A stretch of 46,037 nt of DNA from Patescibacteria group bacterium (GTDB lineage: Bacteria; Patescibacteriota; Gracilibacteria; Absconditabacterales; Absconditicoccaceae), in contig JAGOPC010000004.1 of the NCBI GenBank assembly GCA_017992195.1, positions 1 to 46,037 of the forward strand. The letters are read 5' to 3'. A program made the translations under genes and the position numbers. The notes beneath the pieces were generated by a model. That model saw only the letters and a list, made by a program, of their open reading frames with translations. It was not told where the DNA came from and did no database searches. Of the stretch, positions 19,782 through 28,608 are shown piece by piece (position 1 is the stretch's first letter; each line of letters begins with the position of its first letter).

Positions 19782-20876
19782 ATGTTTGAAAATTCTATTC
19801 GTCGTTATCTGGCAGCAAAAGAGAAAGCTGGATTTGGGACGAAAGATAAGATATTTTTGTTTAGAGAGCTCGCCTACCTGTTGCAGGGATGAGTCTCTTT
19901 GCTGGCCGCTGCAAATACCATAGCGGAGAGGGGAGAGAACGCGTCACAGAGATATATCGGAAAACAGATCGCGACGATGCTGAAGGAGGGGCGCCAACTC
20001 TCGTATGCTTTTTCGAGACTTCCTGACTACTTTGATGCATCCGATGTGAACATCGTCAGATCAGGAGAGGCTTCAGGAAATCTTGTGAAGGTCCTTTCGT
20101 CGCTCTCTCGTGAGTATCACTTCCTTCGCACATTACAGGGGAAATACATCAGCGCGATGACCTATCCGGTCCTCTTATTGGTCATATCGATCGCTGCGAT
20201 CTTCGTACTGTTCATCGGAATTCTTCCGGGAATCTTTTCGATCGCTTCGCAATTTCCTGGCATCGAGATGCCCGCAGTGACGCGTGCCATGATTGCCATA
20301 TCGGACTTCATGAAAAATAATGTCGCGATGATCTTGATCGCCATCGGTGTTATATGTTTTTCATTGTCGATCGCTTTTTCAAGTGAATGAGGCAAGAAGT
20401 GGTGATTTGCGCAGCTGCTGAAAATGCCAGTTATCGGTAAGATGACTAAGTATTACTATCTGATAAAGTTCTTCAGATATATGAGAATCATGCAATACGC
20501 GGGCATGAGTTACATGACGACGTTTATGCTGCTCAAGGATATCGTGCGCGTCGGGGCATACGAAGAGCTGCTTGAGGCTATGATAGCCCAGATCAGACGT
20601 GGTGAAACCATGTATGAGGTCTTTCTGCGTTTCTTAAATATTATCCCAGCGAATGCAGCTCTTCTCGTCAAAGTCGGTGAAGAGACTGCGAATCTTCCTG
20701 AAGCTCTCGGCAATATCGTCGAGATCTATGAAGAGGATCTCAACAACATGCTGGGCAATCTTTCAAAAATTCTTGAACCGATACTTATTATTTTCGTCGG
20801 ATGTGTGGTCGTACTTATCGCATTCTCCGTATTCGGCATTATCACCACTATTTTATGAGGAGTACAAGCACAATAA
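19782..20876 (+). CDS. pilC: PilC/GspF-type inner-membrane platform protein
   Basis: A 364-residue T2SSF-family protein, the polytopic platform of type IV pilus assembly. Each of two repeats has a cytoplasmic helical bundle and membrane helices. FRELAYLLQGGVSLLAAANTI (first 20 residues diagnostic), SRLPDYFDASDVNIVRSGEASGNL-type and AALLVKVGEETANLPEAL segments are hallmark PilC sequences ('E.sG.L...L'). The C-terminal helix ILIIFVGCVVVLIAFSVFG precedes the end. Four TGA codons encode Gly; the last (20856) falls six codons before TAA. The TAA shares a base with the prepilin ATG. Confidence 0.93.
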
Positions 20877-21364
20877 TGAGGCATGGATTTACCATGGTAG
20901 AGATCGTAATAACGCTCGTGCTTATCGGCGTTATTTTGTCATTGGTGTGAGGTATGGGTCAGTGATTTTCTAACAGGGTTCGCTTCGCGAACACAAAAGA
21001 AGAGCTCAGTGCCACTGTGAACAATGTGATCCAGGAAGCTGCAACGACCAGCGCGGTGTTCGTAACTTCAGGAACATGGCAGACCTACGGCAAGATCACG
21101 TTGCAGATCCTTTCAGGAAACAAAATAGAGCGAACATATTCGTCAGGCCAGTTGCTGACTGGTATCACGCGTAATATGATTATCTCGTCTCGCTGAGTGC
21201 TGACGACTAGCGGCTTTACGGCTGTAGTGACACCCTATGCTGTTGGGTGTAGCTTATTAAGTGGCTCTACTTTCATGATTCGCTCGACCGATGACCCTAG
21301 GTTGCAAGCATGTTATAATGCGATCGCAGATACCTGTAAGGTCCGTGAAACCAAATGTAATTAA
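20876..21364 (+). CDS. Type IV prepilin or pseudopilin
   Basis: A 162-residue protein with a class III signal: short basic MRHG, cleavage before FTMVEIVITLVLIGVILSLV, and the conserved Glu at +5 of the mature protein (FTMVE). It would be cut and N-methylated by a prepilin peptidase, not seen here. The globular part is small and ends with cysteines (GCSLL, ACYN, TCKV, KCN) that could form the disulfide loop of pilins. Three TGA codons are Gly, two just after the hydrophobic helix. The start overlaps pilC (TAATG), so it belongs to the pilus operon. Confidence 0.88.
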
Positions 21365-21398
21365 AAATTGAGAATATTTATGTGTATATTATTTTCTG

Positions 21399-22112
21399 AT
21401 GATACTATTTGCAGATAAGCCAACGGGGATCACAAGTTTTGATGTGGTATATAAGGTAAAAAAATATTTTGGCTATAAAAAAGTCTGACATTGCTGAACA
21501 TTAGACCCACTGGCTACCGGCTTGATGGTGCTCGTGACTGATGAAGACACGAAGAAAGCAGAGGAGTACCAGGGCTTCGATAAGGCTTACGAAGCAGTGA
21601 TTGACCTGTCACTAAAAACTGACACATGGGATATAGATTATCATGAGTTCAAAGAGGAGTTTGCTGGGGAGCACTCACAGGTGACTGAAGAGGCTATCAA
21701 GAAACATCTGGATATCTTAGTCCCGTCCTATATTTTGCCGATCCCTGCGTTCAGTGCGAAGAAGGTCGCAGGAAAGCGTATGTATAAGTCAGCTCGTGCA
21801 GGCAAGGAGATCAAAGTGGATCGTGAGATGAATGTATCAAAATATGAGATTATTTCATACAAGTGGCCGTTACTGACAGTTTCATTTGACGTTGGTTCCG
21901 GAACCTTTATACGTTCCATAGCTTACCGGCTGGGCGAACAGTTTGGTACAGGCGGCGTCATTCGTGCGCTGCGCAGAACTCGCATTGCAGGCTGGCAGAT
22001 GGACGAACTGCCGGATCTTATTACATTCAGCAAGAATGAAACAGGATATCGAACTATAAACCAAAATAAAACATGAACAGACGTAGGAAATGATACGAGG
22101 GAGAAAAACTAG
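21399..22112 (+). CDS. truB: tRNA pseudouridine-55 synthase
   Basis: TruB converts U55 of tRNA to pseudouridine. The 237-residue protein starts ILFADKPTGITSFDVV and has the catalytic motif GHCGTLDPLATGLM with the nucleophile Asp36; both Gly of GHCG come from TGA codons, among the best proof of code 25 in this window. PAFSAKKVAGKRMYKSAR and GSGTFIRSIAYRLGEQ are also typical. A third TGA at 22074-22076 lies on an ATGA junction with the yraN start. Reading it as Gly extends TruB by 12 codons to TAG at 22110. The C-terminal PUA domain is absent, giving a short bacterial form. Confidence 0.95.
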
Positions 22113-22408
22113 TGCTAGAATATTATATCGGTCGTTGATATCAGCATATAATAAATAATTTTACGATACGTGGAGGAGAGATAGATTGTATTATGGAAGG
22201 TGAGGATGTGACGATCTTTATTGAGGTGAAAGTCGTGGATCATATAGAGGATTTGTTTGAGTATGTAACGGAAAAGAAATTATATTTTCTGCATAAAACG
22301 ATTGCGAATTATGCGCATAACTATCCGACTAAGCCCAATGTAAGGCTCGATGTCGTTTTTGTGAAGGACGGAAAGGTGTTTGAGGTCTATGAGAATGTGG
22401 GTGGATAA
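22073..22408 (+). CDS. yraN: YraN/UPF0102-family nuclease-like protein
   Basis: A 111-residue UPF0102 protein. The pattern KGYEGEKLVLEYY (first Gly from TGA), RGYQHIINNFTIRGGEIDCIM and TIFIEVKVV gives the E...GEID...E-x-K arrangement of PD-(D/E)xK folds. The function is not settled; a link to DNA processing is often assumed. The ATG overlaps truB by 40 bases in another frame, and both frames contain a TGA read as Gly in the overlap. Length is normal. Confidence 0.9.
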
Positions 22409-22436
22409 GTGGCTTATTCTCAATGAAATCTTTCTA

Positions 22437-22465
22437 TTGTAATGAAAATAACAAAGAGGTATACT
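22437..22465 (+). promoter_or_regulatory. Candidate promoter of the RiPP-like operon
   Basis: TTGTAA (22437-22442), a 17-bp spacer and TATACT (22460-22465). The expected start near 22472 leaves a leader of about 50 nt before the preferred ATG at 22524. It begins 28 bp after yraN ends. Confidence 0.5.
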
Positions 22466-22523
22466 TCTTACAGTTTATATTCTTACCTTAGAAAGCATGC
22501 CTCGCAATACTATGGAGAATATT

Positions 22524-22664
22524 ATGAATGAGTTACATTTGGATAAAGAAAGTAATTCCTCTCTTTATAAGGGAACCGCAAGTATCCGCGGATCTTTAGA
22601 ACAGCTTTTGGCCATGCATAGCGCTGAATCAGGAATCGATTGCGCGACAGGAACATGTAGTTAA
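22524..22664 (+). CDS. Small peptide, candidate lanthipeptide-type precursor
   Basis: A 46-residue peptide (55 if the ATG at 22497 is used). The shorter start is preferred because GGAG at 22514-22517 sits six bases before it. The N-terminal part is charged and helix-prone (NELHLDKESN, GSLEQLLAMH), like a RiPP leader. The end, SGIDCATGTCS, concentrates two Cys with Ser and Thr, as in a core peptide that could form (methyl)lanthionine rings; no cysteine occurs elsewhere. It stands 29 bp before a GNAT gene and 472 bp before a LanM-like dehydratase gene in the same direction. No GG or GA protease site is obvious, though an E-S-G lies just before the core. It is a candidate only: no known family is recognised. 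Confidence 0.55.
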   Translation: MNELHLDKESNSSLYKGTASIRGSLEQLLAMHSAESGIDCATGTCS

Positions 22665-22693
22665 ACATTTTTATATGTTTACCATTTCATCCT

Positions 22694-23125
22694 ATGATAA
22701 GCAAACTTTCTTTGGAAGATGAAAATACGATAGCATCTATGCTAGCGGCGTACTTTCATGATCATAATTCACATCTATGAAAATCGTACTTTAAAGAAGA
22801 TGAAGCAGTAATGAAGAAACATGTACATGAAAGATTGGCTACAGACGGGTCGATTCAGTATGTATGATGGGTAGATGAAAACGAACTAAGATGATTTATT
22901 AATTTCTATGACAACAAGGAAGCTCGCACTATAGAAGTGTGGGCGGTCGTGTGACCCGATCTCACACAAGAACAAATAAGTGCATTGTTGGAGTATTGTA
23001 AGCAGATGGTCGAGCAAAAATGATACAAAGGAATGTCCATGGATATCGCTGATCATGAAAGATTAACTCAGTCAGCCTTTACGGCGCTTGGTGGACGGAA
23101 GAAGACGAATAACTATGTTATGTAA
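22694..23125 (+). CDS. GNAT-like acetyltransferase in the RiPP-like operon
   Basis: A 143-residue protein that fits the GNAT fold by pattern: an N-terminal helix pair, a QYVGWVDENELRGFINFY beta hairpin, then EVWAVVGPDLTQEQISALLEYC in place of motif A, and SAFTALGGRKKTNNYVM as the usual end segment. The acetyl-CoA loop is not canonical, so activity is uncertain. Five of about nine Gly are TGA, a very high share. It lies between the peptide gene and the dehydratase-like gene (11 bp before the latter). N-acetylation of the mature peptide, or self-protection, would be plausible roles but are inferred from position alone. Confidence 0.6.
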
Positions 23126-23136
23126 CTAACAGAGGC

Positions 23137-24510
23137 ATGCAGAAATTATACACAATCAATGAGACATACTATTGGAAAAAAATAGTGAAAGAGCTCTTTC
23201 GTTCTACACAGAGCTCGTTTGATTATCTTTTCCCGGGAGTGATTTCTTATCTGGCAAAATGTTTAAGAGATGTAAGTATTGTATTGGTCGTTGACCAGTA
23301 CTATGCAGCATCTTTTTCAGATAGTATTGAAAAGTTTATTGAGGAACGTTGAGTGGAGGTTTTGTGAAAATATCCAGAATGCGTAGGCATTATTAACAGA
23401 CATGCTCTTTTCCTTGAGAAATATTTGTCTCAGATGTGTCACGAATTTAGAAATCGAACTATTATTGATATAGAAGTGCTGGGAGATGTGCATCCAGGGA
23501 GATCTACAAAAGTGGAACTTATAACCGATAAAGGCTCATATATTGTCTTTGGTAATAGGTACGATTCACAAAAAACTCTTATAGAGTATATTTCTGCCAT
23601 AGACTCAACGCTTAGTCCATGTCTGGTAGAACGATCTCAATCTAAATCTCAAGAGTATCGATATAGGCGTAAACATGAGATAAATCAACTATCGGGAAGC
23701 CGCAAAGAAGTAGAGCTCTATTACTACTATTTTTGAAAGATGATAGCCCGATTGCTATTGTTTCAAATCAGTGATCAATACCATGAAAATGTTCTATGCG
23801 CTGCTCCTTATCCGGTCTTCTTTGATATTGAGGTCGCTTTCTGCTGATTGCTGGAGCAGTATAATATTACATCTATGGGCGTCATCGCACAGGATAATTC
23901 ACAATTTGCTACACTGAATGGTTGAAAGTTGCTTATGAGTTACACGATACCGGTCGTTACACTAAAAGAATGAAAACCTCTCATAGAGCGAATAATTCCA
24001 TCTAAAAATAAAAAAACATCTACTCCTATTTCTACATTATCTCAGCAAGTAAAAAAAGAGCAGATGCTAAAAGGATTTACAGAAAGCACCATAATGATAG
24101 AAAACAATCTTTCTCAGATTATAGACTTTATTGAGAACACCCAATTGTATAGTAGATTGATCCTTAGACCTACAAGAGAATATATCATGCTTGGAAGAAC
24201 TTTTCAGTACAAACTACTGCAAGATAATGACTACACCTATAAACAGCGAATACAAACAGTGCTCTGAGATAAATATATATATCAGAACTTTTCTGCTCTT
24301 TGAGAGATAGGAGAGTATGAAAAAAAGATGCTGATAGCTTATATCGTCCCTTCATTTTATGCTGATACTCGTAAGAGTGAAATCATGAGCGTTGACGGAG
24401 AGCGTCTATGAAAAAGCGAACAAACTCATTTTGCGCTACGAAAGCAACATATATCAAAACTTGATGGTTTTTTTGAGAAGCAAAAAGAGATAATTACACA
24501 ATTTCTCTAA
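23137..24510 (+). CDS. Stand-alone LanM-type dehydratase domain (DUF4135-like)
   Basis: A 457-residue protein resembling the N-terminal dehydratase half of class II lanthipeptide synthetases. LanM enzymes phosphorylate Ser/Thr and then eliminate phosphate. Visible matches: GDVHPGRS (D117, H119); a YIVFGNRY strand where LanM has YKPR; YYYYFGKMIARLLLF then SDQYHENV and PVFFDIEVAF (D230, E232), like 'tDlH.EN...PvliDlEtlf'; GF at the start of the next helix; and RLILRPTREY (R340, T346 spaced six apart), like the LanM R..T pair. There is no C-terminal LanC cyclase. The lysine of YKPR and the H of DLH are changed (G139, Y215, with H216 one place on), so kinase activity may be altered. Nine of 23 Gly are TGA. 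Confidence 0.75.
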
Positions 24511-24521
24511 AAAACAAATGC

Positions 24522-24549
24522 TTGCCAAATCTTATGATTTCAGTATGAT
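24522..24549 (+). promoter_or_regulatory. Candidate promoter of the small membrane protein gene
   Basis: TTGCCA (24522-24527), a 16-bp spacer and TATGAT (24544-24549), 23 nt before the ATG. A short TATGTTT / AAACATA inverted repeat overlaps the start region. Confidence 0.45.
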
Positions 24550-24572
24550 ATGTTTCTAAACATAAAAATGCT

Positions 24573-25043
24573 ATGACTACGATACTAATATTGCTCGCTA
24601 TCATTGTACTGGCAATCTTCATGCCAGAAACTGTTGTAACCTTGTTAATAGGTGCTGTCGCCTGTCTTGTCTTCCCTGTTCTCTTCATCGGAGATCAGTG
24701 GGCACGATACAAGCGTCTTATCAAAATTGTTCTGTTCGTCTTTGGCGCTATCGTCACTTCTGTCGTCGCTTTCGCGGGGGAAGTGGTTTTGGCCGGGAGT
24801 TTCTTAGCTGCAGAACTGATCTTCGGGGCTGCGATATTTATCGCTGTCTTGACTGTAGCAGTTCTCTACTATACCGCACCCATATGGGGACCGTGGCGGG
24901 AGAAATTACAAAAGCAATGGAGAGAGGACCCAGAACCTATCATTCAACGCATTGCAATAGTCGTGATCCCTCTGTTATCTGTATTAGTGCTAAAGTTCTT
25001 TACTCTCATGCAGGAAGCAACGCCATCCAACCCAGGCTTCTAG
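24573..25043 (+). CDS. Small polytopic membrane protein
   Basis: A 156-residue protein with four or five membrane helices: residues about 3-19, 21-40, 49-68, 70-100 (long, possibly two) and 127-146. A basic-acidic loop (WREKLQKQWREDPEPI) lies before the last. I recognise no family. No TGA codon is present although it has about ten Gly. Its position 62 bp after the dehydratase-like gene and before a converging ABC exporter would allow an immunity or transport role for the RiPP-like cluster, but it seems to have its own promoter, so the link is weak. Confidence 0.7.
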   Translation: MTTILILLAIIVLAIFMPETVVTLLIGAVACLVFPVLFIGDQWARYKRLIKIVLFVFGAIVTSVVAFAGEVVLAGSFLAAELIFGAAIFIAVLTVAVLYYTAPIWGPWREKLQKQWREDPEPIIQRIAIVVIPLLSVLVLKFFTLMQEATPSNPGF

Positions 25044-25066
25044 CCTGAAAGCTCATTCATTACTAC

Positions 25067-25095
25067 AAAAGTCGCAGGTTGCCTGCGACTTTTTC
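25067..25095. terminator. Bidirectional terminator
   Basis: AAAAGTCGCAGG and CCTGCGACTTTT form a perfect 12-bp stem with a 3-nt loop. T tracts on both strands serve the membrane protein gene (plus) and the ABC exporter gene (minus), whose stop codon abuts it. Confidence 0.9.
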
Positions 25096-26838
25096 TTATC
25101 CCTCACTCTCTCCGATCTGCTGTCTCCACAGCGCCCAATAAAGTCACTTATTGCTCAGTAACTCATCATGCGAACCTTGCTCAATGATCTTTCCTTTCTC
25201 CATAACGTAGATGGTGTCAGCGTGCATGATAGTTGAAAGACGATGTGCGACAAGCACCGTGATAAGTCATTTTTTATGATGAGAGACCTCTTTGATAGTT
25301 TCGGTGATCTCAGCTTCGATAAGGCTATCGAGAGAGCTGGTAGCTTCGTCAAATATTAAGACATCCGGATTACGCAAGAGAGCTCTGGCGATCGCGAGAC
25401 GCTGTCTTTGTCCTCCTGATAATTTCAAACCTCCTTCTCCGATCCTTGTATTCAGGCCTTCTTTATTGCTGGTGATGATATCTTCTACGCGCGCTCATCT
25501 GAGCACTCTCATACAATCCTCATCAGTAGCATCTGGTGCAACGAACAACAAATTGTCTCTGATCGTTCCGTTAAAGAGCTGTGTGTCTTGTGTGACGATA
25601 CCCAAATGTTGTGCGAAGACGTGAGGATCCAATGTATTTATATTATCATTGTTGATAAGCACTTTCCCCTCGTTCGCAGGGTAGAGTCCGCACAGAAGTT
25701 TGACGATCGTTGATTTTCCTGAGCCAGATGGTCCGACGAACGCAACTGTCTTGCCTGCTTGTACATTCCGGCTGACGTCAAAAAGCGTTTGCTTGTCTGC
25801 GTTATATCCAAATGAGACATGGTCGAAAGCCATAGAGTCAACCATACTGATGTCGTTCGGATCTTGCGGGATCGGTGCTGGCTCCATGTTCTTGATCTCA
25901 TCAAGGAGCTCCACGCTGGCTTTCGCCTCCTGATAGGTTTTGATCACCTCGCCGAACATAGTCATACCGTTCATGATCCGGAAGCTATAAAAGAGTAACG
26001 CCATGAACTCACCATAGGTCATCTGTTCTTTAAAGATGAGCCGAAACATCGTTCCCATCACACCGACGCGGATCGCATTGATGAGAGTTCACTGCAGAAA
26101 TTCGATAGTTCTGACGATCTTAATTTTCTTTAACTCGAGTCCTAGGATCCCAACGTTTGCATCTTCCAGTCTATTCATTTCTTGCTTTTCAAGACCGAGC
26201 AGCTTGATGAGTGACACATTCCTTATAGCCTCTGTTGTTGTCCCTGCAAGCAATGCAGACTCCTTAACGATGCTAGACTGAGCTTTTTTAATGCGTTTCG
26301 AAAGCGCAGTCGACGTAAGCGTCATGACAGGAATAAGCGCTGCATAGATCACACCGATAAGTCGATGTACCGTAAATGAGTAGATCAACACGACTGTAAT
26401 AGTCACGAGCGCGATAAACACGATGTTGATGAGATTTTTAATATAGTTCTCTATATCAGTACGCGCCTTTAAGAGTTTCTGTAACAACTGGCCCGATGAT
26501 TGATCTTCGAACACAGAGTACGGCAGCGAAAATGCGTGACGAATCGTCTCCTGGTAGATCTGCATACCAATCTTCTGCGTCATCACATTGACAAAATAAT
26601 CCTGGAAGTTCTTCGCAATCCTGCTTACCATCGCGACACCGACCAGACCTCACATACCGATGAAAATGCCTCTCACGAACTCGTTTTGCATGAGTTCCTT
26701 ATATCTGAGTACAACATTGTCCAATACTCGGCGTTGTACCTGTGCTTCAGAAAGAGAGAACACCTGGTTGATCGTCGCAAGAATCAAAACAAGAGCCAAG
26801 AGTTTCCGATATGGTTTGAGATATTTTCGAACAAACAT
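25096..26838 (-). CDS. ABC exporter, half-transporter with fused ATPase
   Basis: A 580-residue type IV ABC exporter (MsbA/LmrA-like), working as a dimer. The membrane part (residues about 1-320) has six helices. The ATPase has Walker [11 protein letters not shown]-loop [20 protein letters not shown], signature [16 protein letters not shown], Walker [14 protein letters not shown] and H-loop LVAHRLST. There is no N-terminal C39 peptidase, so it does not itself cut a GG leader. Five TGA codons are Gly. Substrates of this subfamily range from lipids to peptides and drugs. It faces the RiPP-like cluster in convergent orientation; export of that peptide is possible but not shown. Confidence 0.92.
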
Positions 26839-26872
26839 GAAAAACTAATTTACTAGTAAATAATATATTTTT

Positions 26873-27075
26873 GCCGATTTCACGGGCGTGGAGTAATTAC
26901 TCTATATGTAATAGTAATACTTTCTTTACGTAGCGACCGGGACCCCATGTAATGGGAGGGAGCTGCGTTCGTAGAAAGAATAATGAATGACTGGCAAAAT
27001 AAAACGCTGAAATCGGCTAGCCGTTTTTGCCTACTTTTTGAGGCAATGACCAAAAAGTAGGTCCAGCGAAGCGTT
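26873..27075. repeat. Nested inverted repeats in a gene-free stretch
   Basis: This lies in a 300-bp gap between two genes. GCCGATTTCA (26873-26882) is repeated inverted at 27008-27017. Inside are the palindrome GAGTAATTACTC (26891-26902), an imperfect stem TTCTTTACG.../...CGTAGAAAGAA around a CCCAT-GTA-ATGGG hairpin, and to the right CCTACTTTTTG (27030-27040) pairing perfectly with CAAAAAGTAGG (27051-27061), itself flanked by AACGCT / AGCGTT. Such packing suggests a structured RNA or the remnant of a small mobile repeat. No reading frame of note is seen. Confidence 0.6.
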
Positions 27076-27135
27076 AAAAAAGTTAGATGAAGAGTTTTTA
27101 TGATAATGATTTATATATGATTCATCTATGAAATA

Positions 27136-28488
27136 TTACTTATGATTCGTTCTCATCTTACTCTGATGGTGCGCTAGGATGAGACCGAAAAGAGCCATCA
27201 GCGGATAGACGATCATCCTGTCGGTGAAACTGTGGAGTACGAGGCCTGAGATCGACAGTCCGACCATACCTATACTCATCGATAAGACGGCCCGATAGTG
27301 TGCGGGAATGGTCTTGTCTTTAGACTTTCGCATCTTGAAGAAGTCACGGAATCCTACTCGATTGAGCCATATGTAGATTGCCATTCGCAAGATGAATCCT
27401 ATGATACCGAACTCGATCAGGATCTGCAGGTACTGGTTTTCCGGATTGAAGGCGAGGCCTCCTTCCCAGTGAGAACCTGGTCCTACAGACGCGGCTCACT
27501 GTCCGATAAAGATGCTTTCCACATTTGCAGTAAACATATGTCGTCCCTGCACGAAAAGTTGCAGATGACCTGTGTTTGAAAAACTTCTATCGATGATCTC
27601 CGATCTGCCCAGATATGTGATTCATGCCAGGACAATCAATATCGGAAGAACAACCTTGAGTACATATTTTTTTATATTTTTTCTATAGTTCATAATACCC
27701 AATATAATTAATTCTAGTACCCACGCTCACCGTGCAGCCCTCGAAAAGGTGAGGATCACATTCAGTGCGAAGACTCATCGCCAGAACCAGCTTTTCTTGA
27801 GGGATTTTCTTTGGAGTACATACATATAGAAAAATGGAAAGAGTGCGGTCAGAAAAAATCCCCGACTGATTGGCCTTTCGAAGAGGAACTGATTTCTCGG
27901 ATAGCCGCTATGCTCGCCGGTTCGGTAAACCGCAGGTGGCTGCTCTCAGACCTTTCATTCGATACTTGTCGTGGTGTAACCGGCGAGCTTCAAAACGCCT
28001 GGCTTGATAAGGATCGCGCATCGCCAGATCAGTGCGAGCACCAGCATCCACTGCATGATTAATATATACCATGTGCTCAGCTTCTCTGCCGTGTTTTCCG
28101 GCAGGTATCTCTGTAGGTAGTAACAGACGAAGAAGATGAAGTAACCGATGAAGTCGTATTTGAAAGCCAGGACAAACATTCCTATACCAAGTCATTTGAG
28201 AAGAGTAATGATGAATGTGATAAGAAGAAGTGCGATGAAAGTTCGCAGCAACCGTCGGAGAGCTTTATCTTGTTTGAATATTTTTAGCTCTCTATAGCGG
28301 AGGACATAGTAGGTCAGTGCGATGAAAAAGAGTATGGTGAGAATTTCTTTCCAGAGCCGGATAACATCCATGACAGGACCGGTAAGATGAAGAACGTACG
28401 TAACAAAATTATAGATGAAAAAGTGCAGGATAAGGCCAAGGAAAAATATTTTTAAGCCGATGATCAGTGTGCGTTGTAAACGGGTCAT
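27136..28488 (-). CDS. O-antigen ligase/polymerase-like membrane protein (Wzy_C)
   Basis: A 450-residue protein with about ten to twelve membrane helices and a large outer loop. The segment SRAARGAWVLELIILG, followed about 90 residues later by FNPENQYLQILIEFGIIGFI, is the Wzy_C signature ('sRga.....' and 'HN.yL..l.e.GiiG'). Such enzymes ligate or polymerise surface glycans at the outer face of the inner membrane. At least seven TGA codons are Gly, including those of SRAARGAW and GQGAAS. It follows mraY on the same strand with a 120-bp gap. Which glycan it handles cannot be inferred. Confidence 0.8.
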
Positions 28489-28608
28489 GCTCGCTAGTAT
28501 AAAGTTCTAAAGTCAAAAGTTCATAAAGTTCAACGTTCAAAAGTGAGTAGGTTGTGGCTTACTCATTTTGTGTTTTTATTTTTATGTTTTTAGCACTTAA
28601 GGTTTTTT

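Noticed and set aside
21399-21530. UGA as tryptophan (code 4)
   Set aside because: Motif positions with TGA are invariant Gly, not Trp, and Trp is TGG throughout.
25096-26838. ABC exporter as a lanthipeptide exporter/peptidase (LanT)
   Set aside because: There is no C39 peptidase domain, and the gene converges on the cluster; it fits a general exporter equally well.
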